The translations under genes and the position numbers were made by a program. A stretch of 64,000 bases of DNA, taken from assembly GCA_030374765.1 (NCBI GenBank), contig JARGXX010000031.1, positions 496,001 to 560,000 of the forward strand, read 5' to 3'. Below the pieces are notes generated by a model. It saw only the letters and a program-made list of their open reading frames with translations. It ran no database searches and was not told where the DNA came from. The DNA is from Agarophyton chilense (lineage: Eukaryota; Rhodophyta; Florideophyceae; Gracilariales; Gracilariaceae). Of this stretch, positions 32,315 through 42,999 are shown piece after piece (within the stretch, counting starts at the first letter, position 1; every line of letters begins with the position of its first letter).

Positions 32315-33227
32315 TGTAGAGCAACACCCAGTTAGGGGATACTTGAAGATGCAACTCATAGAATGAGGATTGAACCCTCCGAGGGTTATGATTATGATCC
32401 CCTCTAAGGTGTGCTGAGGTGGCACTGTTTTCTGGTTATATTTCGCCTATAAGGGAAAATTCGGATGGCCCATGGTTGGATTGGCCCCGTGATACACGTG
32501 GCTTAATTTTGGCACCGATTTTCAGATATTTGTAGAACGTTGGACTTTTGGGCCCTGACAGTTGGATCTCCACGTGCATGGCCCTGAGCAGGTGTGCACT
32601 GCTGTAGAGTTTAGTTAGTGGGCCCTACTCAGGGGGATGAGATCTGATAGTCCGAAGCTCAGAGTAAATGGTAACCAAGGTTGGTCTTCGATACCTTTAG
32701 AGGTTCTTCGTCGCCATCGTTTCGGCCTTACAACCCGGAACGGGCTCTTGTTAGCAACGCCTGCGTAGGGACACGACTCCACTTGGAGAGTGCCCACGTT
32801 TGGGTTCCGTGCAACCACCCCCTTGGGACCGCTCAGACGACCTGCGTGCACGATACCCCGTGGGGGTTCTGCTTACTTGTTGCGTGCTTTTTGTGTTTCC
32901 TTTCGAGGACAGGTTTTCGCCCCTGTATTGGGTTTCTTTTGTTGTTTCGCCCATTTTCTGGTTCTCGGGTCCGGTGCCTGTTAGTGCCCGACCCTCGCCC
33001 CGTTTTTCCTCTTCGCCGGATTTTCCCCCATTCATTGGGATACCCATACCCATTCCCGATCCAACGGTTTCTACCCCTTACGTCCGTCGGTACTGCCGGA
33101 ATCCCCGTGGGAGTTACACCCCACACTACGGGTGGAACGGAGGGCTCTGTCTCTGAGTCTGCCTCCCCCAGGGAGCAAGGCTTCGAACACCTTGAGAGCA
33201 CTTCCCGTCGCCGGGTTTTGCTCCACA
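32315..33227 (+). repeat. 3' LTR of element 2
   Basis: 913 bp, TGTAGAGCAAC ... CTCCACA. Its right edge is fused directly to Harbinger transposase sequence. Confidence 0.93.
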
Positions 33228-33763
33228 GAGGACATGCTCAACAAAATGCAGTATATAATGGCCACAAGACGAAGCATGCCCTAAAGTTCCAAGTGGTGAT
33301 GTCCCCAGACGGGTTGATATAACATGCCCACGGACCTGTTGAAGGACGTCGTCATGATTGGACACTTTATGTCAATAGTGAGATGGATAGACAACTAGAG
33401 GCAGCATTGCTAGGTAGTGAGTATCAGTTCTGTATATACGGCGGTAGTGGTTATAACTTTAGGGTATATCTGGAGGTCCCATTTCAAGGTGCAGTGCTGT
33501 CAGAGAAGATCCAGGCGTTTAATGCAGCGATGATCAAGGTAGGGGTATGTGTGGAATGGATTTTTATGGAGGTTAAGTTGCACTGGAGTACGGTGGACTT
33601 CAAGCACAAAATAAGAATCCGGCAGTCACCAGTCGGACTTGTGTACAGTGCGGCCATGTTGCTTGCCAACATTAAGAACTGCGGGCACCACAACACGGTG
33701 TCGCAGTACTTCGAATGCGAGCCGCAGTCCCTTGACGAATACCTTGCACATAAGGATGAGTAA
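33228..33763 (+). pseudogene. Harbinger (PIF/Harbinger) transposase, C-terminal remnant
   Basis: This is the C-terminal part of a Harbinger DDE transposase, the enzyme that cuts and inserts a DNA transposon. Sequence matching YNGHKTKHALKFQ and PDGLI runs from the LTR edge, then GPVEGRRHDW (second catalytic Asp region). A weak YGGSGYN follows where GDxAY is usual, then FNAAMIKVGVCVEW (catalytic Glu) and a C-terminal QYFECEPQSLDEYL. There is one in-frame stop (TAA, 33320-33322), and the N-terminal half is absent because the LTR element abuts it. The frame from 33383 runs cleanly for 126 codons. Inactive. Confidence 0.8.
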
Positions 33764-33987
33764 CGGGGGACGAGGGAGCGTGGTCGTAGGGAAAATCGCG
33801 GCCCTCCGCGAGGAGCGGGGATCGGGGCGGAGCCCCAGCCGCTGATGCTGTAGGTGCGTTGTGGGTCTCTATAAGGGGTTTCGGGCAGCTCAGGGGGGTT
33901 TTGGGTGCTTAGTGAACGCCGGGAGGTTGAAGTGAAGACGTGGTGGAGATGTGGAAGTTTGGAGGACGAAACAGTTTGATGCTGTCT

Positions 33988-35243
33988 TTACTCTTTGGCT
34001 ATTTTACTACGGAACATATCCATCATCAGCTTAAACTTCTCCAACTCTACCTTGCTCTGTGATTCCCGTTCATCGCGCCTCACTTCCCGCTCATGTTGCA
34101 TCTCGTTACGTCGCTCAATGCGGTCTATTTCTCGCTCGTCACGTTCCAGTGTGAGTCTGTCGCGTTCAAGTGCAAGGTTCTGCTCGTCCAAACTCAATTG
34201 CGCGGTATTGGAGGCATGTATGGCCTCTCCAAAAGAAGCCAGGTAGAGGCCAAAGTCAGATGACGCGGCTCGCTTTCTACGCCTTTGGCGTTTCACACGT
34301 CAACTACCATCACCGTTTCCGTCGTCTACATCCTCCGGTAATTCAACAGACACACCCCTAACATCCTCTACGCCGCTTAATTCTTCGCCGGTTTCTCCCG
34401 AACTGCTTATTTTCCTTCTACTTGTAGCCATTTCTACGATACGACTCCCAGCAAAAAGCTTTCGATCCTCAATAGCCTTTGCCCGTTCTTTCTCGGACTC
34501 CTTGTGCTTCGTCACATCAGCCGTCGCCTCTCGCATTGCTGAAAGCAGCTCCTAGGCTTCCGTCACCTCCCTATCTACCCCTGACATACTAGAAAGCTTC
34601 ATATCGCTACTGTTGAAATCCTTTTGAAGGCGATTGTAGCAATATTGAACTTTTTTGCTCTCTAAGTCCTTCTTAAACTTCTTAGATATCACCAACGCGT
34701 TCTTGACGGACTCAAACTGCTTCTCCTTTTGACCATAGCTCGCCATGTGAGCTTTCTGAGCCACAACTTCCCGCAGGATCATTAAGTCCTGCTCCGGCGT
34801 GAAGACAGACTTCTTCCCCCTTTTTTATTGTTGTTTGAAGCCGGAAAGGGATTGTTAGCGCCGTCAGATGTTTTCGACGGGCACTGCGATCGGGGCGGCG
34901 GTGCGGGAGTGTCCGTGGCTGAAGGGGCAGCAGGTGCAGCGGATAGGGGGTTCGGGAATAGAAGGAGATGGTGGTAGAGTTGGTAAGATAAAGGAGGTAC
35001 AAAAGAGACTGCTACAGTTGTGGGTAGAGGTGGAAGGTCGGGGAGAGGTTGGGATTCAGGTGTGGTGATGACTTGAAACTGGGGTGGCTTAGGAAACTCA
35101 GCCTGGATTGGTTTCTTACCCCCCATTTTGGGGGTGACGGTGTTGCTGCCTTGCAAAAAAACCTCAGGCATGGAAGGGCTTATTGTTACATAGGGATGGA
35201 AAAGAGGTGTCTTTTGGGGCGAACTTATTGGGTACTTGTTCAC
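33988..35243 (-). pseudogene. Harbinger-associated Myb/SANT-like protein, degraded
   Basis: Minus-strand coding remains, convergent with the transposase. A proline-rich N-terminal part (34782-35243) leads to a Myb/SANT-like region (34552-34782, LMILREVVAQKAHMASYG ... a basic helix, then GVDREVTEA). A Lys/Glu-rich linker (34300-34536) and a charged C-terminal coiled coil (33988-34296, RDRLTLERDEREIDRIERR) follow. Harbinger elements typically encode such a DNA-binding partner next to the transposase, often on the other strand. The blocks sit in different frames (for example a shift in the A/G run near 34825), so the gene is broken. Confidence 0.65.
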
Positions 35244-35395
35244 AGCCTTTGCAGACGGGTTGTGGCTAAACGGTCACATTTGAGCATTGTTTGTCACAAG
35301 CTTTTGCAGAATTTCTGCAATGGTCTGTAATGCTGTAATTATAATGCACACAACTGTTTCAATATTTGCACCAATGACCTACCGTAACCTCGCTA

Positions 35396-35516
35396 ATAAC
35401 CCAAATACATCTCTTTTTCCAAAGCTATGGCAGCGCAGTGGAGTGTAGCGAGACATTTGTTCAACGCTGTGGTGCCGTTTGCTGGCCGGCGCTAATCGCT
35501 GGCGTTTGAAAGGGAA
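35396..35516. repeat. Dispersed repeat A, copy 1
   Basis: About 118 bp, matching 44120-44237 at roughly 80% (TAACCCAAATA at one end, CAACGCTGTGGTGCCGTTTG inside, GAAAGGGAAT at the other). Not related to the LTR elements here. The flanking 35244-35626 holds no gene. Confidence 0.75.
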
Positions 35517-35626
35517 TAGGCACTTAATCATCCTGGTGAATATATTATAAAGCTTATGACAATCCTGGCGAATTGTGTTGGGCGACGTTCTCCTGAACTT
35601 GTGCCTTACGCGCGGTCGTAAAACCC

Positions 35627-36376
35627 CTAGCTCATCGTACACCTCGAAATTGAGGTTGTACCACTGTTTGCTAATGTTCCGCCAAAGATATTAGTTTGCG
35701 TCATCAGCCCATCGTCTGTTGTTGTCTCAGTGTTTGAAAATGAAGATATTTCAATTATTCCGTTTACATTCCTGCCTTCGACCAATGCAGCCCCCCTGAG
35801 CGGGAATATATCAAACGAATCGGGACCGCCAATTACTCCACGCGGAAAAGGACTTATTCCAAACGGACCCATCATATCGTGGATGTCCACCGTGATATTT
35901 TTCCCTCTCAAACAGATTTGGGGTCTACCATCTACGGTGAGATTAGCAGGATTGAAGAACATGTCTTTTGACGTGGAAGTATCGCTCAGCACGCCAGAAG
36001 TGGCAAGTGATATGTCGACACCGAAGTCAATCCTGCTCACAACCACGAGTTGGTTGAATTTTTCTTCTACCACCCGCACTACAGATACGCTCGTCGATGC
36101 TTTTTCTCTCAAGAAACATTCCACTAAATCCCCATTCTCGTCAAAGCATAAACCATTGTTTCCTTGGCACACGATTAAAGCTGATGCTCTTTGGGAAAGA
36201 GTTTTCTCTTTCTTAGCTGAAGAGTCCCTACCAATGTCCACACCAGTAGCATGTGATGATAGCTGATGAGATTCGGCCGCTATAGACGAGGCCGTTCGCA
36301 AACCATGTGCTACAGCAATGCAACAAACAAAGGCGATGGGGAAGGCGGCGAGAAACAACATGTTGGCACACTTCAC
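35627..36376 (-). CDS. Secreted protein of unknown function
   Basis: A 249-residue frame with a convincing signal peptide (MLFLAAFPIAFVCCIAVAHG, residues about 6-25). The mature part has five cysteines (e.g. VCQGNNGLC, VECF and QICLRG), N-glycosylation sequons (NLT, NIT) and a Ser/Thr-rich C-terminus. No family is recognised. It stands alone between repeat A and an empty stretch, at the edge of the subtilase region, and could be another secreted member of that neighbourhood, but no homology to the I9-like proteins is visible. Confidence 0.6.
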   Translation of the reverse strand: MKCANMLFLAAFPIAFVCCIAVAHGLRTASSIAAESHQLSSHATGVDIGRDSSAKKEKTLSQRASALIVCQGNNGLCFDENGDLVECFLREKASTSVSVVRVVEEKFNQLVVVSRIDFGVDISLATSGVLSDTSTSKDMFFNPANLTVDGRPQICLRGKNITVDIHDMMGPFGISPFPRGVIGGPDSFDIFPLRGAALVEGRNVNGIIEISSFSNTETTTDDGLMTQTNIFGGTLANSGTTSISRCTMS

Positions 36377-37473
36377 ACAGAGATGGGTCTAATTGTCGAG
36401 GAAGGGTGTTTGATCCTTTCACGGTGCACAATAGAGCTCGATTGGAAGGAAATCGCTGAAGTGTTCCGAAGGCAAAGAGATTGCTTAAATATACTGCAGC
36501 GATCAGCGGACGGTTTTTGTGAAACAGGTCTAATGGAGCTGATGGATAGTAGTCGAATAGTGTAGCCACGTTGTCATTAGGTCTCTTGCCTTGGTAAAGA
36601 AAATCTTGTTTTATAGTGATCTGAAGCTTATTCAGAGTCTGAAGGAAATCTGGTTCGAGCACGAAATACAGTAAGTTTTTCCTTTTTTAACGATGTGCCA
36701 ACTGTATCTAAGATTACGATGAATATGATATGCAGAATGTAACGCAAATTCACAAGCCACGATAGAGCTTTATTCGAACCGTCAAAGACCAGGGACTGGC
36801 TGTGTGAACCAGATATAGCTACTTGTGGGGAAACAATAGGATAATCTTACCCCCTAAAGCTGCGTAGAAACAAGCTGCGTGGACACAGATTGCCAGCCCA
36901 GCCAACAATTTGTCCATAAACAGCTGGACTGCAAGGTGTGTGTTTCTGAATTGTACGGGCCGTTCTCTAGCCAAAGCTATCAACAACGGTAAGCTGAATA
37001 AGTATGTAAGGCCAAATGATACGATTCGGGGGGTGACACCGTCGTCGATAGGGCAGTTTTTGAGGTTTAGCTTCAGCGGTTTTGGGGATTTTTGCACCTG
37101 ACACCCCCAGGGTGGTTTAATCTTGCAAGCAGTCACCCCCCGCATTGCACAATCTCCGAATATTTAAAAATCGTGGTTGTGCATGGCCGTTTCATTAGCA
37201 CCATCGAAAAGCCCGCGTTTTTGTTGAGAACCATTGATAGCTCCTGGCGGTGGTGCCCCAGTATAGAAAGCGTTGTTTGAAAGTATTTGAGGTCCTCATT
37301 CCACTAAGATGACATTTTGAAAGCCATTTCTCGGTTACATTTTATCACACTGTATGAGTGTTGGTATCTGAGCGAATCGAGGTAGCTTCTTGATTGCCCC
37401 GAAAGGCCCATATCGGTCCCGAGGCGAAGCCGAGGACCGATATGAAGGGGATGGGTTTCTTTATCCCTTTCTC
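36377..37473. other. Gene-poor stretch with a strong hairpin
   Basis: No supported gene; a minus-strand frame at 36819-37145 resembles nothing known. It contains a weak copy of the hairpin repeat (about 37346-37372) and a 36-nt hairpin at 37409-37444. Confidence 0.5.
37409..37444. repeat. 36-nt hairpin (CATATCGGTCC / GGACCGATATG)
   Basis: Eleven paired bases flank an inner GAGGC-GAA-GCC stem. It is GC-richer than its surroundings. Origin unknown; the form resembles mobile hairpin elements. Confidence 0.8.
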
Positions 37474-38537
37474 GAGCGCCCTTTGACACGTGCGTTTCGG
37501 CCACTCAAATCTTTACACTGATAATTGCTGAGAGCGAAAATGGATTTAGCAACCAAGTCAGCCTACAGTAAATATAATGCTGCCTCTCATTCCTCAGGCT
37601 TGCTAAAAAGATAGTTGACTCTACCAAATTCATTGCTAGGTAGACCCTTCAACTTCTTACTCTAGTCTCTGCCAAAATCACAAAAATTGTACCTTCCTAC
37701 ATCTTATGTGTACATGTCATATTAGCCCCCATAAAAAGAATACACTTGAAAACCCTCCAGCTGGCCCTTTAACCTCAGTTAAGAGCATGACCGCCCATCA
37801 ACGCAGATAAAGAACTGCAACTTTGGTATTAGATTCGTTGGGAATGTAGAGTTTTAGAAGTTTAATCATAACCCATTCCTTTTGGATTGTTGGGCTTTTA
37901 CTCGGCACCGCTCTATTCTTGGGAGTATTCTTGGAGTAGTGTTCTGCAGGTCCTCAGACGGTTGCCTGAGAAAATGATTCTCTTACCACAAATTCTTCAT
38001 GTCACGACAGCCTCGCTCAGGCCGTACAAGAACGCTGAATCCCAGAAGATGTAGAACCTTGACCGGCCAACATCTGGGGTTCTATCACTAAGTTTCGTTG
38101 TTCTTCTCGGGGTTGTAATCTACCAAGAATCCGCTCAGGATAACGAACCCGATGGTGGGCGGGTTTTTTGGCGCTATGGTTTTATCTTCATTCACATCAT
38201 CTCTTTTCCTGTTCATGATGCAAAGTCCATGGAAAGAGACGCTGCTTCCTTTTCTCCGATGCTCGAGAGCCCCATAATTCTAAATTCTTTTCTAATGCGG
38301 CTCAGTGATTCATGTAGTAGTGGATGTCGATATGAAGCGCAAAAACTTCTCTCAGAAAATAACTGCACAAAAGGGTGCCGTTTGGCTCCAGAAGCCGTTG
38401 CCATAGGTTCCATAAATTTCGAATCGATTGTATGTGACAGAGAAGATGTGTGGTACTCGCCGAGATCGTCAATGGGTTACTACCACCATCTGATTATCAA
38501 AACGATTAGCGTACTGCTCGCCAGGGGGGGTTTGTGA
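37474..38537. repeat. Segmental duplication, copy 1 (of 44353-46034)
   Basis: The sequence aligns to 44353-44433 and 44990-46034. It covers the upstream region and the first part of the subtilase gene. Similarity is high but interrupted by many indels. The second copy has about 550 bp extra (44434-44989). Confidence 0.8.
38152..38537 (+). pseudogene. Truncated subtilase copy (signal + prodomain only)
   Basis: This copy of the subtilase at 45596 starts at the equivalent ATG and loses frame by a one-base deletion in the signal-peptide region. It then reads in frame from 38229 through the whole cysteine-spaced prodomain (SFLMRLSDSC ... IIKTIS). It stops at 38535-38537, just before the prodomain-protease junction, where similarity to the full gene ends. 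The C-x3-C-x16-C-x18-C spacing is kept. The 21-bp repeats of the full gene are missing. Probably a pseudogene, though a downstream Met (38229) gives a clean 102-codon frame. Confidence 0.75.
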
Positions 38538-39321
38538 ACTGTGTCTGTGTTTACTGGTATCATCTTCTGCATCTGTTCCTGTGCCCGTGTGTATCGAATG
38601 CTGTAGTCGATCCTATCGTTTCTAAGTTGTGATGGCTACGGGCAGCACGCAACCCATGGCTGGGTAGTAGAAGCGAGTCAAGTCCTTCTCCACTAGGGCG
38701 CCCGAACCAGTACTTTAAGCGCAACAAATTGGCCTGCTTTGGTAAACCGGGGCGTCGAAGTTTTTCTCTACTGACCCTCCGATCAACACAGAATAGCAGG
38801 CGATCTGCGCCTTTCGAGGTCTCCGTTTACCGAGGTTTTGCCCATCTACTCTTTTCGAATAGTAACCGATAGGAATATACTGGTGGGGCAGGGATGCATT
38901 TTTCGTTCTATCACAGAATATTACAAAATATTGTTTGGGGTAGATATGCTCTTAGTGTAGATAAATTCATGTCTACGAGAGTTCCAACAGTGTACCTTTC
39001 CAGCGTTTTTGTTGGGGAATTACAGAAGCTGCAAGCTGCACCGCCTTACGAGGCCAGTGAACCGAAGTCGTCAGAAACATAGAAAAGATATATATTTTTC
39101 AAAAAGTGAAAGGGTTAGCAGCCAGTGCCTGGTAGCAAAGTACTACTAGATTGTAAGACCGACATACGTAGGCTCGGTAGGCTTGGGCAACGAACGTAGC
39201 TCGAAATATAACCATTCCAACCGACTACCTGACGAGGGCTAGTATACATGACACTTTTCCGCAGCGCCACTCGCTCAGAGTCACGAGCATCCTGAGATAG
39301 ACTCTCACGTCTTTATGCCTG
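38538..39321. other. Empty stretch
   Basis: Nothing recognised beyond short frames. Confidence 0.5.
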
Positions 39322-40446
39322 TCATATGGTATCATCCGCGACCGCATGCGGCAGCGTGTTCCGCCGATTAGTAGGATCAGCACCGCAAAGATGAACTCTG
39401 CTAACCCCATCTACCATCATAGATCGCATGTGTGTGTAGTTTCCTTGAATATGTTCGTTTTTCGACCAATCAACTTTCTTCGCCCAGTCCTTTGCATTCG
39501 AAATGTTGTAAAAGACCACTCTTTTCAGCATCAAGCTCAAGACCAACAGGAAAACCGATGAGGTCCACATACTTCCGGCCAAGTAGACAAGCCAGTATGG
39601 AAGTAGCGACTGTTCACTAACACCAACAATCATATCGCATTCTGCTTTCTTCACAGACAAGAAAAGAAGTTGCAGGACAACACTATCGGGAACATCTTCT
39701 TCTAATAGCTCCAATCTTCTCTCAGCTATGGCCATTGGCGAGAAATCAGGGCTGAAGTTCAGTACCGCCTTTCTCTCCTGCCTTTCTGAATCATTGGTTT
39801 TGACGAAAATTCCAAAAGAAACGACATTTTCCGTAGAGGTTGCATATGAACAAATAGGATAATAATCTAAGCAGAATGGCTCTACCTCGAGCGGTGTAGT
39901 CAGAAGCGGCCCAGCGTTAGAACTGTAGTTATATATCCAGTCTTTATCACAGTTCACGAGGAGGCCTTCTCGACCTGGCTTCAAACTCAACCTTCCGCCG
40001 AAAATCGAAACGTCCAAATTACCCGTTTTACCAGGTTGGACTCCTTCGCAAGCATCTGTCACGATTGACAGATTAAATTGCTCTTCAAAATTCAGGGATC
40101 GGGGCAGTTCGGTTGCTGGCCCAACTTTGAAACATGGCTGAGTTTCTCGAATTGGGCGAGGGACGCTTTTTTGATACGTAGACAACAACGTTTCCAGAAC
40201 AACGAACAAAAGGATAGCCAACAACTGTGCTGCACGTATACGATGCAGATGGCGTTTTATGCTCACAGCATTTCCTCTTAAAAGTGCTCGACTTTCTGCA
40301 AACACGATTAGAACAATAACACACGAAACAAGAAAGAGTTCTGAAATGGCGGATATCATAGTGAAGATCAGCTGAGTTGTAAGTGGGCGTAGTGGAATTA
40401 TCAAGCCTGATGGTATTTCCTCTTCCCAAAAACGTGGAATAGTCAT
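39322..40446 (-). CDS. Membrane protein of unknown function
   Basis: A 374-residue frame. Hydrophobic segments lie at about residues 24-48 (LIFTMISAISELFLVSCVIVLIVF), 69-88 (AAQLLAILLFVVLETLL) and 288-312 (YWLVYLAGSMWTSSVFLLVLSLML). The roughly 190-residue loop between the second and third has cysteines and sequons (NLS, NYS, NDS), so it is probably outside the cell. The C-terminal tail is basic. No family is recognised. Neighbours are intergenic. The start is the first Met of the frame; a later one (MISAIS) is possible. Confidence 0.6.
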   Translation of the reverse strand: MTIPRFWEEEIPSGLIIPLRPLTTQLIFTMISAISELFLVSCVIVLIVFAESRALLRGNAVSIKRHLHRIRAAQLLAILLFVVLETLLSTYQKSVPRPIRETQPCFKVGPATELPRSLNFEEQFNLSIVTDACEGVQPGKTGNLDVSIFGGRLSLKPGREGLLVNCDKDWIYNYSSNAGPLLTTPLEVEPFCLDYYPICSYATSTENVVSFGIFVKTNDSERQERKAVLNFSPDFSPMAIAERRLELLEEDVPDSVVLQLLFLSVKKAECDMIVGVSEQSLLPYWLVYLAGSMWTSSVFLLVLSLMLKRVVFYNISNAKDWAKKVDWSKNEHIQGNYTHMRSMMVDGVSRVHLCGADPTNRRNTLPHAVADDTI

Positions 40447-41476
40447 CGGTGCACTGAGAAGAAACCCAAATGCGCTGTAGATAGGCTATCTCTGGGATTT
40501 CAATTTGGTCTAGAGACAAACGTTGAGACCAAAATTTGGCTATTGCCCTGGGTAAGAGATACCGAGAGGAATTCGAACCGGCGTGGGTTGCTTTAGGAGG
40601 ATATACTCGCAACAGTGAACAGGTTGTTGTTGCATGAAGCTGCGTTATTGACTTACAAGATTTCGAAATGTCTCTCGACCATGCTCACACTAACCATCTT
40701 CAAAGTCGAGACTGATACAGAATACAGTTGGCACGGGATAAGAGTGCGAAAATGTTGGCGATCAATATCTCTGCAAAATCTTGTTTGAAACTCGCAAGTA
40801 TCAAGGGAAATGTAAGGCAGACGAAACACCGAAGCACGATATATCAGCAATTGATGAACGATGAAAAGGAGAAAGACCTAGCTAATAATTATGCGCTTTT
40901 TAGCCATCGGTTGGGAAAAACTCATGTACAAGTCACCAAGCCAATAATTGTGTCGGGGAGAAAAGGGGGTGCTTTATATCTTGGGAGGGGTGGCGTGTGG
41001 GTGCTAAGCTCGCTACTGGGCCAACGGCGATCTCGTTGTATATTGTATTTTTTCGCCGATCCAGAAAGTGCGAGGCCGACGTTTTACGATTGAGAGGAAC
41101 AAAAGCAAGACGGAGTTGTCAATGACCAGCAATATAAATAAGTTGCACGCATCTTCGACAAATGGAGGCGTTTCGTAGCGGCTTTCTACCATCAGTTTTG
41201 CCTTGCAGAGCTTGGCTGCAAGAGGTCTATAAAACACGTCAGACTGTGTGCGTGGAGCCCAACAGTGCAAGTAGCTGAGAACATGCAGGAACGCTGACCA
41301 ACTAAAACAACCTTACTTCATCGCGAAAATGTCAAGTCAGGCAACACGTAACATTATCTGTGGAAGAGGGGTCATCGCATATGACCCTTACTCTACGTAG
41401 AAGCTACGAAACTGCCCCTACTTGATAAAAAGGGGTCAGACAGGCAAAGAATACAGCATTATTGTTAGCCACCGAA

Positions 41477-41509
<33 letters not shown>

Positions 41510-42219
41510 CCGCTGCAGAAACACTGGAAGCTCCACGTGTCTCGCCTGTCTTGTGCTCTCCTCCACCGCGCCGTGCTTGACGCTCGTCAACCTTGCACGC
41601 AACGCATTTGCGCTGCGCTGCGCTGCGCTCTCTCGGCAGCCCCACCCACAGTGGAATCAACGGACAGCGCTAGCTAGCGCATTGCTGTTGCGCCGCGCAT
41701 GCGCACTGCCGCCCGCCGCAGGGCTTTTGTTGTTGGACAACGCTAGCGCTTTCTCGAAGTCTTCGTTAGAATGATCCAAGCCAAAGAAGACTTTTGGGAT
41801 TGAGACACTCTGGAAATGGTCATCAAGATGTCTAATGTCGTATTGGGTTGAAAGATTTCCGCCATGCCGTCTGAGAAGTACAATTATCGACCCCTCGGAA
41901 GAACAGCTTAGGTAAAGCATGTCACAAACGTCGCATTGAGGCCCGAAGCGATTTCAAGAGAAAAAGAACGCTACAATGAGACCTGGACGATATCTTTATT
42001 ATGACCCAAACTGCGATTGCAGGTGTTAGAGTTCAATGGCTATCAACTGCTGCAAGATGGTTCACAAAGGGTGATACTCTACCTTGGTGAACAGATGTTT
42101 CACGATCGTGTTCTTACAATTCAACAGTATAACATCCCTGCGACCGTTGCAACAGAGAAGCTCAACAAGTTTGGAGACAAGACCACCCCAGAGAAGCCTG
42201 CTTCTGATGCTACCAGAGC
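40447..42219. other. Intergenic stretch with a 9-bp repeat
   Basis: No supported gene; frames at 40728-41093 (+), 41013-41270 (-) and 41657-41920 (-) match nothing I know. A (GCCGCTGCC)n repeat lies at 41481-41517. Confidence 0.45.
41481..41517. repeat. (GCCGCTGCC)n short tandem repeat
   Basis: About four copies of a 9-bp unit in an otherwise gene-free stretch. Confidence 0.9.
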
Positions 42220-42999
42220 TTACTGTGTCGAAACAGTACGATCATTTTCAACATAGATGAGCTGATTACCGCTGGCTGCTAAGCCTGGACGAATCGTATC
42301 TTCCACAGTTTCCGTGCTGATTGAAGATTCAGTACATTCAATGAAACCTATGTTCAATGTTCCTATGGAAAGAAAACCCATGTCAACTCTGCAGGACGAA
42401 GTGTCCGAGTTTAGCAAGAGAGTATAGTAAACATAGGTCAAGCATGTCGTGTCGCACAATGCACTCGTCCTGAAAATAAATGATTTGTAAATGATTCCTG
42501 ACTTTTCAAGTGGGTCCGGGTGAATGGATCCGCTTTCTAATTCATCTGTGTCTGGCTCCGGAGAGTTGTCCAAAAGTTTCACCGCCCTGTATAATTGATC
42601 ATCTTCGTTGCTGTTTTGTAGCTTTAGACGTTTTTCGTCGGACTGTTGAAGGCTCTCTAGGGCGGCTCGAAAGTAGCCCGAAAGTGTATCTTGAGACGAG
42701 CGCAGCCTGACGTTCCCTCGGAGGGCCGTTTCTTTGTGAGTGGCATCCGATGAAAGAAGTCTGTGCACATATGGGTGGGTGTTGAATGGATCAGAGACAT
42801 GCTCTGTATTCGAAATAGATTGCGACACTGTTGCACTGAGACTTGCTGTCATCCATGTGAGGAGAAGAAAAGTTTTTGATATCAAAGAAACTCTGCGTTG
42901 AACGTGCATGGCTCGGGCTTGCTGCAGAAGACTACCCTCTCTCTGCATATTGCGAATGGCGGCGGAGCATAGTGGACTCTTCTTTTGAACAGAGGGCAA
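42220..42999 (-). CDS. Secreted stand-alone I9-like prodomain protein
   Basis: 259 residues; Met31 (42909) may be the real start because a signal peptide follows it (VSLISKTFLLLTWMTASLSA). A charged middle part ends in an acidic linker (DTDELESG). The last 95 residues are an I9-like domain: SFIFRTSALC, cysteines spaced C-x3-C-x16-C-x18-C, SIGTLNIGFIEC, and VENDRTVSTQ at the very end. The same domain is the prodomain of the subtilase at 45596, which lies 2.6 kb away on the other strand. Stand-alone I9 proteins such as yeast Pbi2 and Pleurotus POIA1 inhibit subtilases, so a secreted inhibitor or chaperone is a fair inference. The stop comes exactly where the protease would begin. It is paralogous along its length to 47828-48895. 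Confidence 0.75.
   Translation of the reverse strand: MPSVQKKSPLCSAAIRNMQREGSLLQQARAMHVQRRVSLISKTFLLLTWMTASLSATVSQSISNTEHVSDPFNTHPYVHRLLSSDATHKETALRGNVRLRSSQDTLSGYFRAALESLQQSDEKRLKLQNSNEDDQLYRAVKLLDNSPEPDTDELESGSIHPDPLEKSGIIYKSFIFRTSALCDTTCLTYVYYTLLLNSDTSSCRVDMGFLSIGTLNIGFIECTESSISTETVEDTIRPGLAASGNQLIYVENDRTVSTQ

Larger units (their letters stand above)
21409..33227 (+). mobile_element. Ty3/gypsy chromovirus, element 2, nearly whole
   Basis: This 11.8-kb LTR element has two LTRs of 916 and 913 bp (TG...CA), a primer site two bases after the 5' LTR, gag, pol, a separate chromodomain frame, a minisatellite, an antisense coding region and a polypurine tract at the 3' LTR. gag and pol look whole; the antisense region lies in about three open blocks. 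By eye the LTRs differ at a few dozen places (about 4%), so the insertion is moderately old. The five bases outside the LTRs (TATCC and GAGGA) do not match, and only the right flank is Harbinger sequence, so the locus has probably been rearranged. Confidence 0.95.

Noticed and set aside
32681-33322. Frame joining the 3' LTR and Harbinger sequence
   Set aside because: The LTR part is open by chance, and the equivalent LTR frame also exists in the 5' copy.
42205-42232. Possible splice donor (ACA then GTAAGC) at the end of the I9-like gene at 42220
   Set aside because: No protease-like sequence lies downstream on that strand for at least 1.7 kb, and the second paralogue has only a weak GTAGCA; an intron with a short unknown exon remains possible.
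42017-42256. 79-codon plus frame overlapping the end of the I9-like gene
   Set aside because: It overlaps a better-supported gene on the other strand and shows no family signature.
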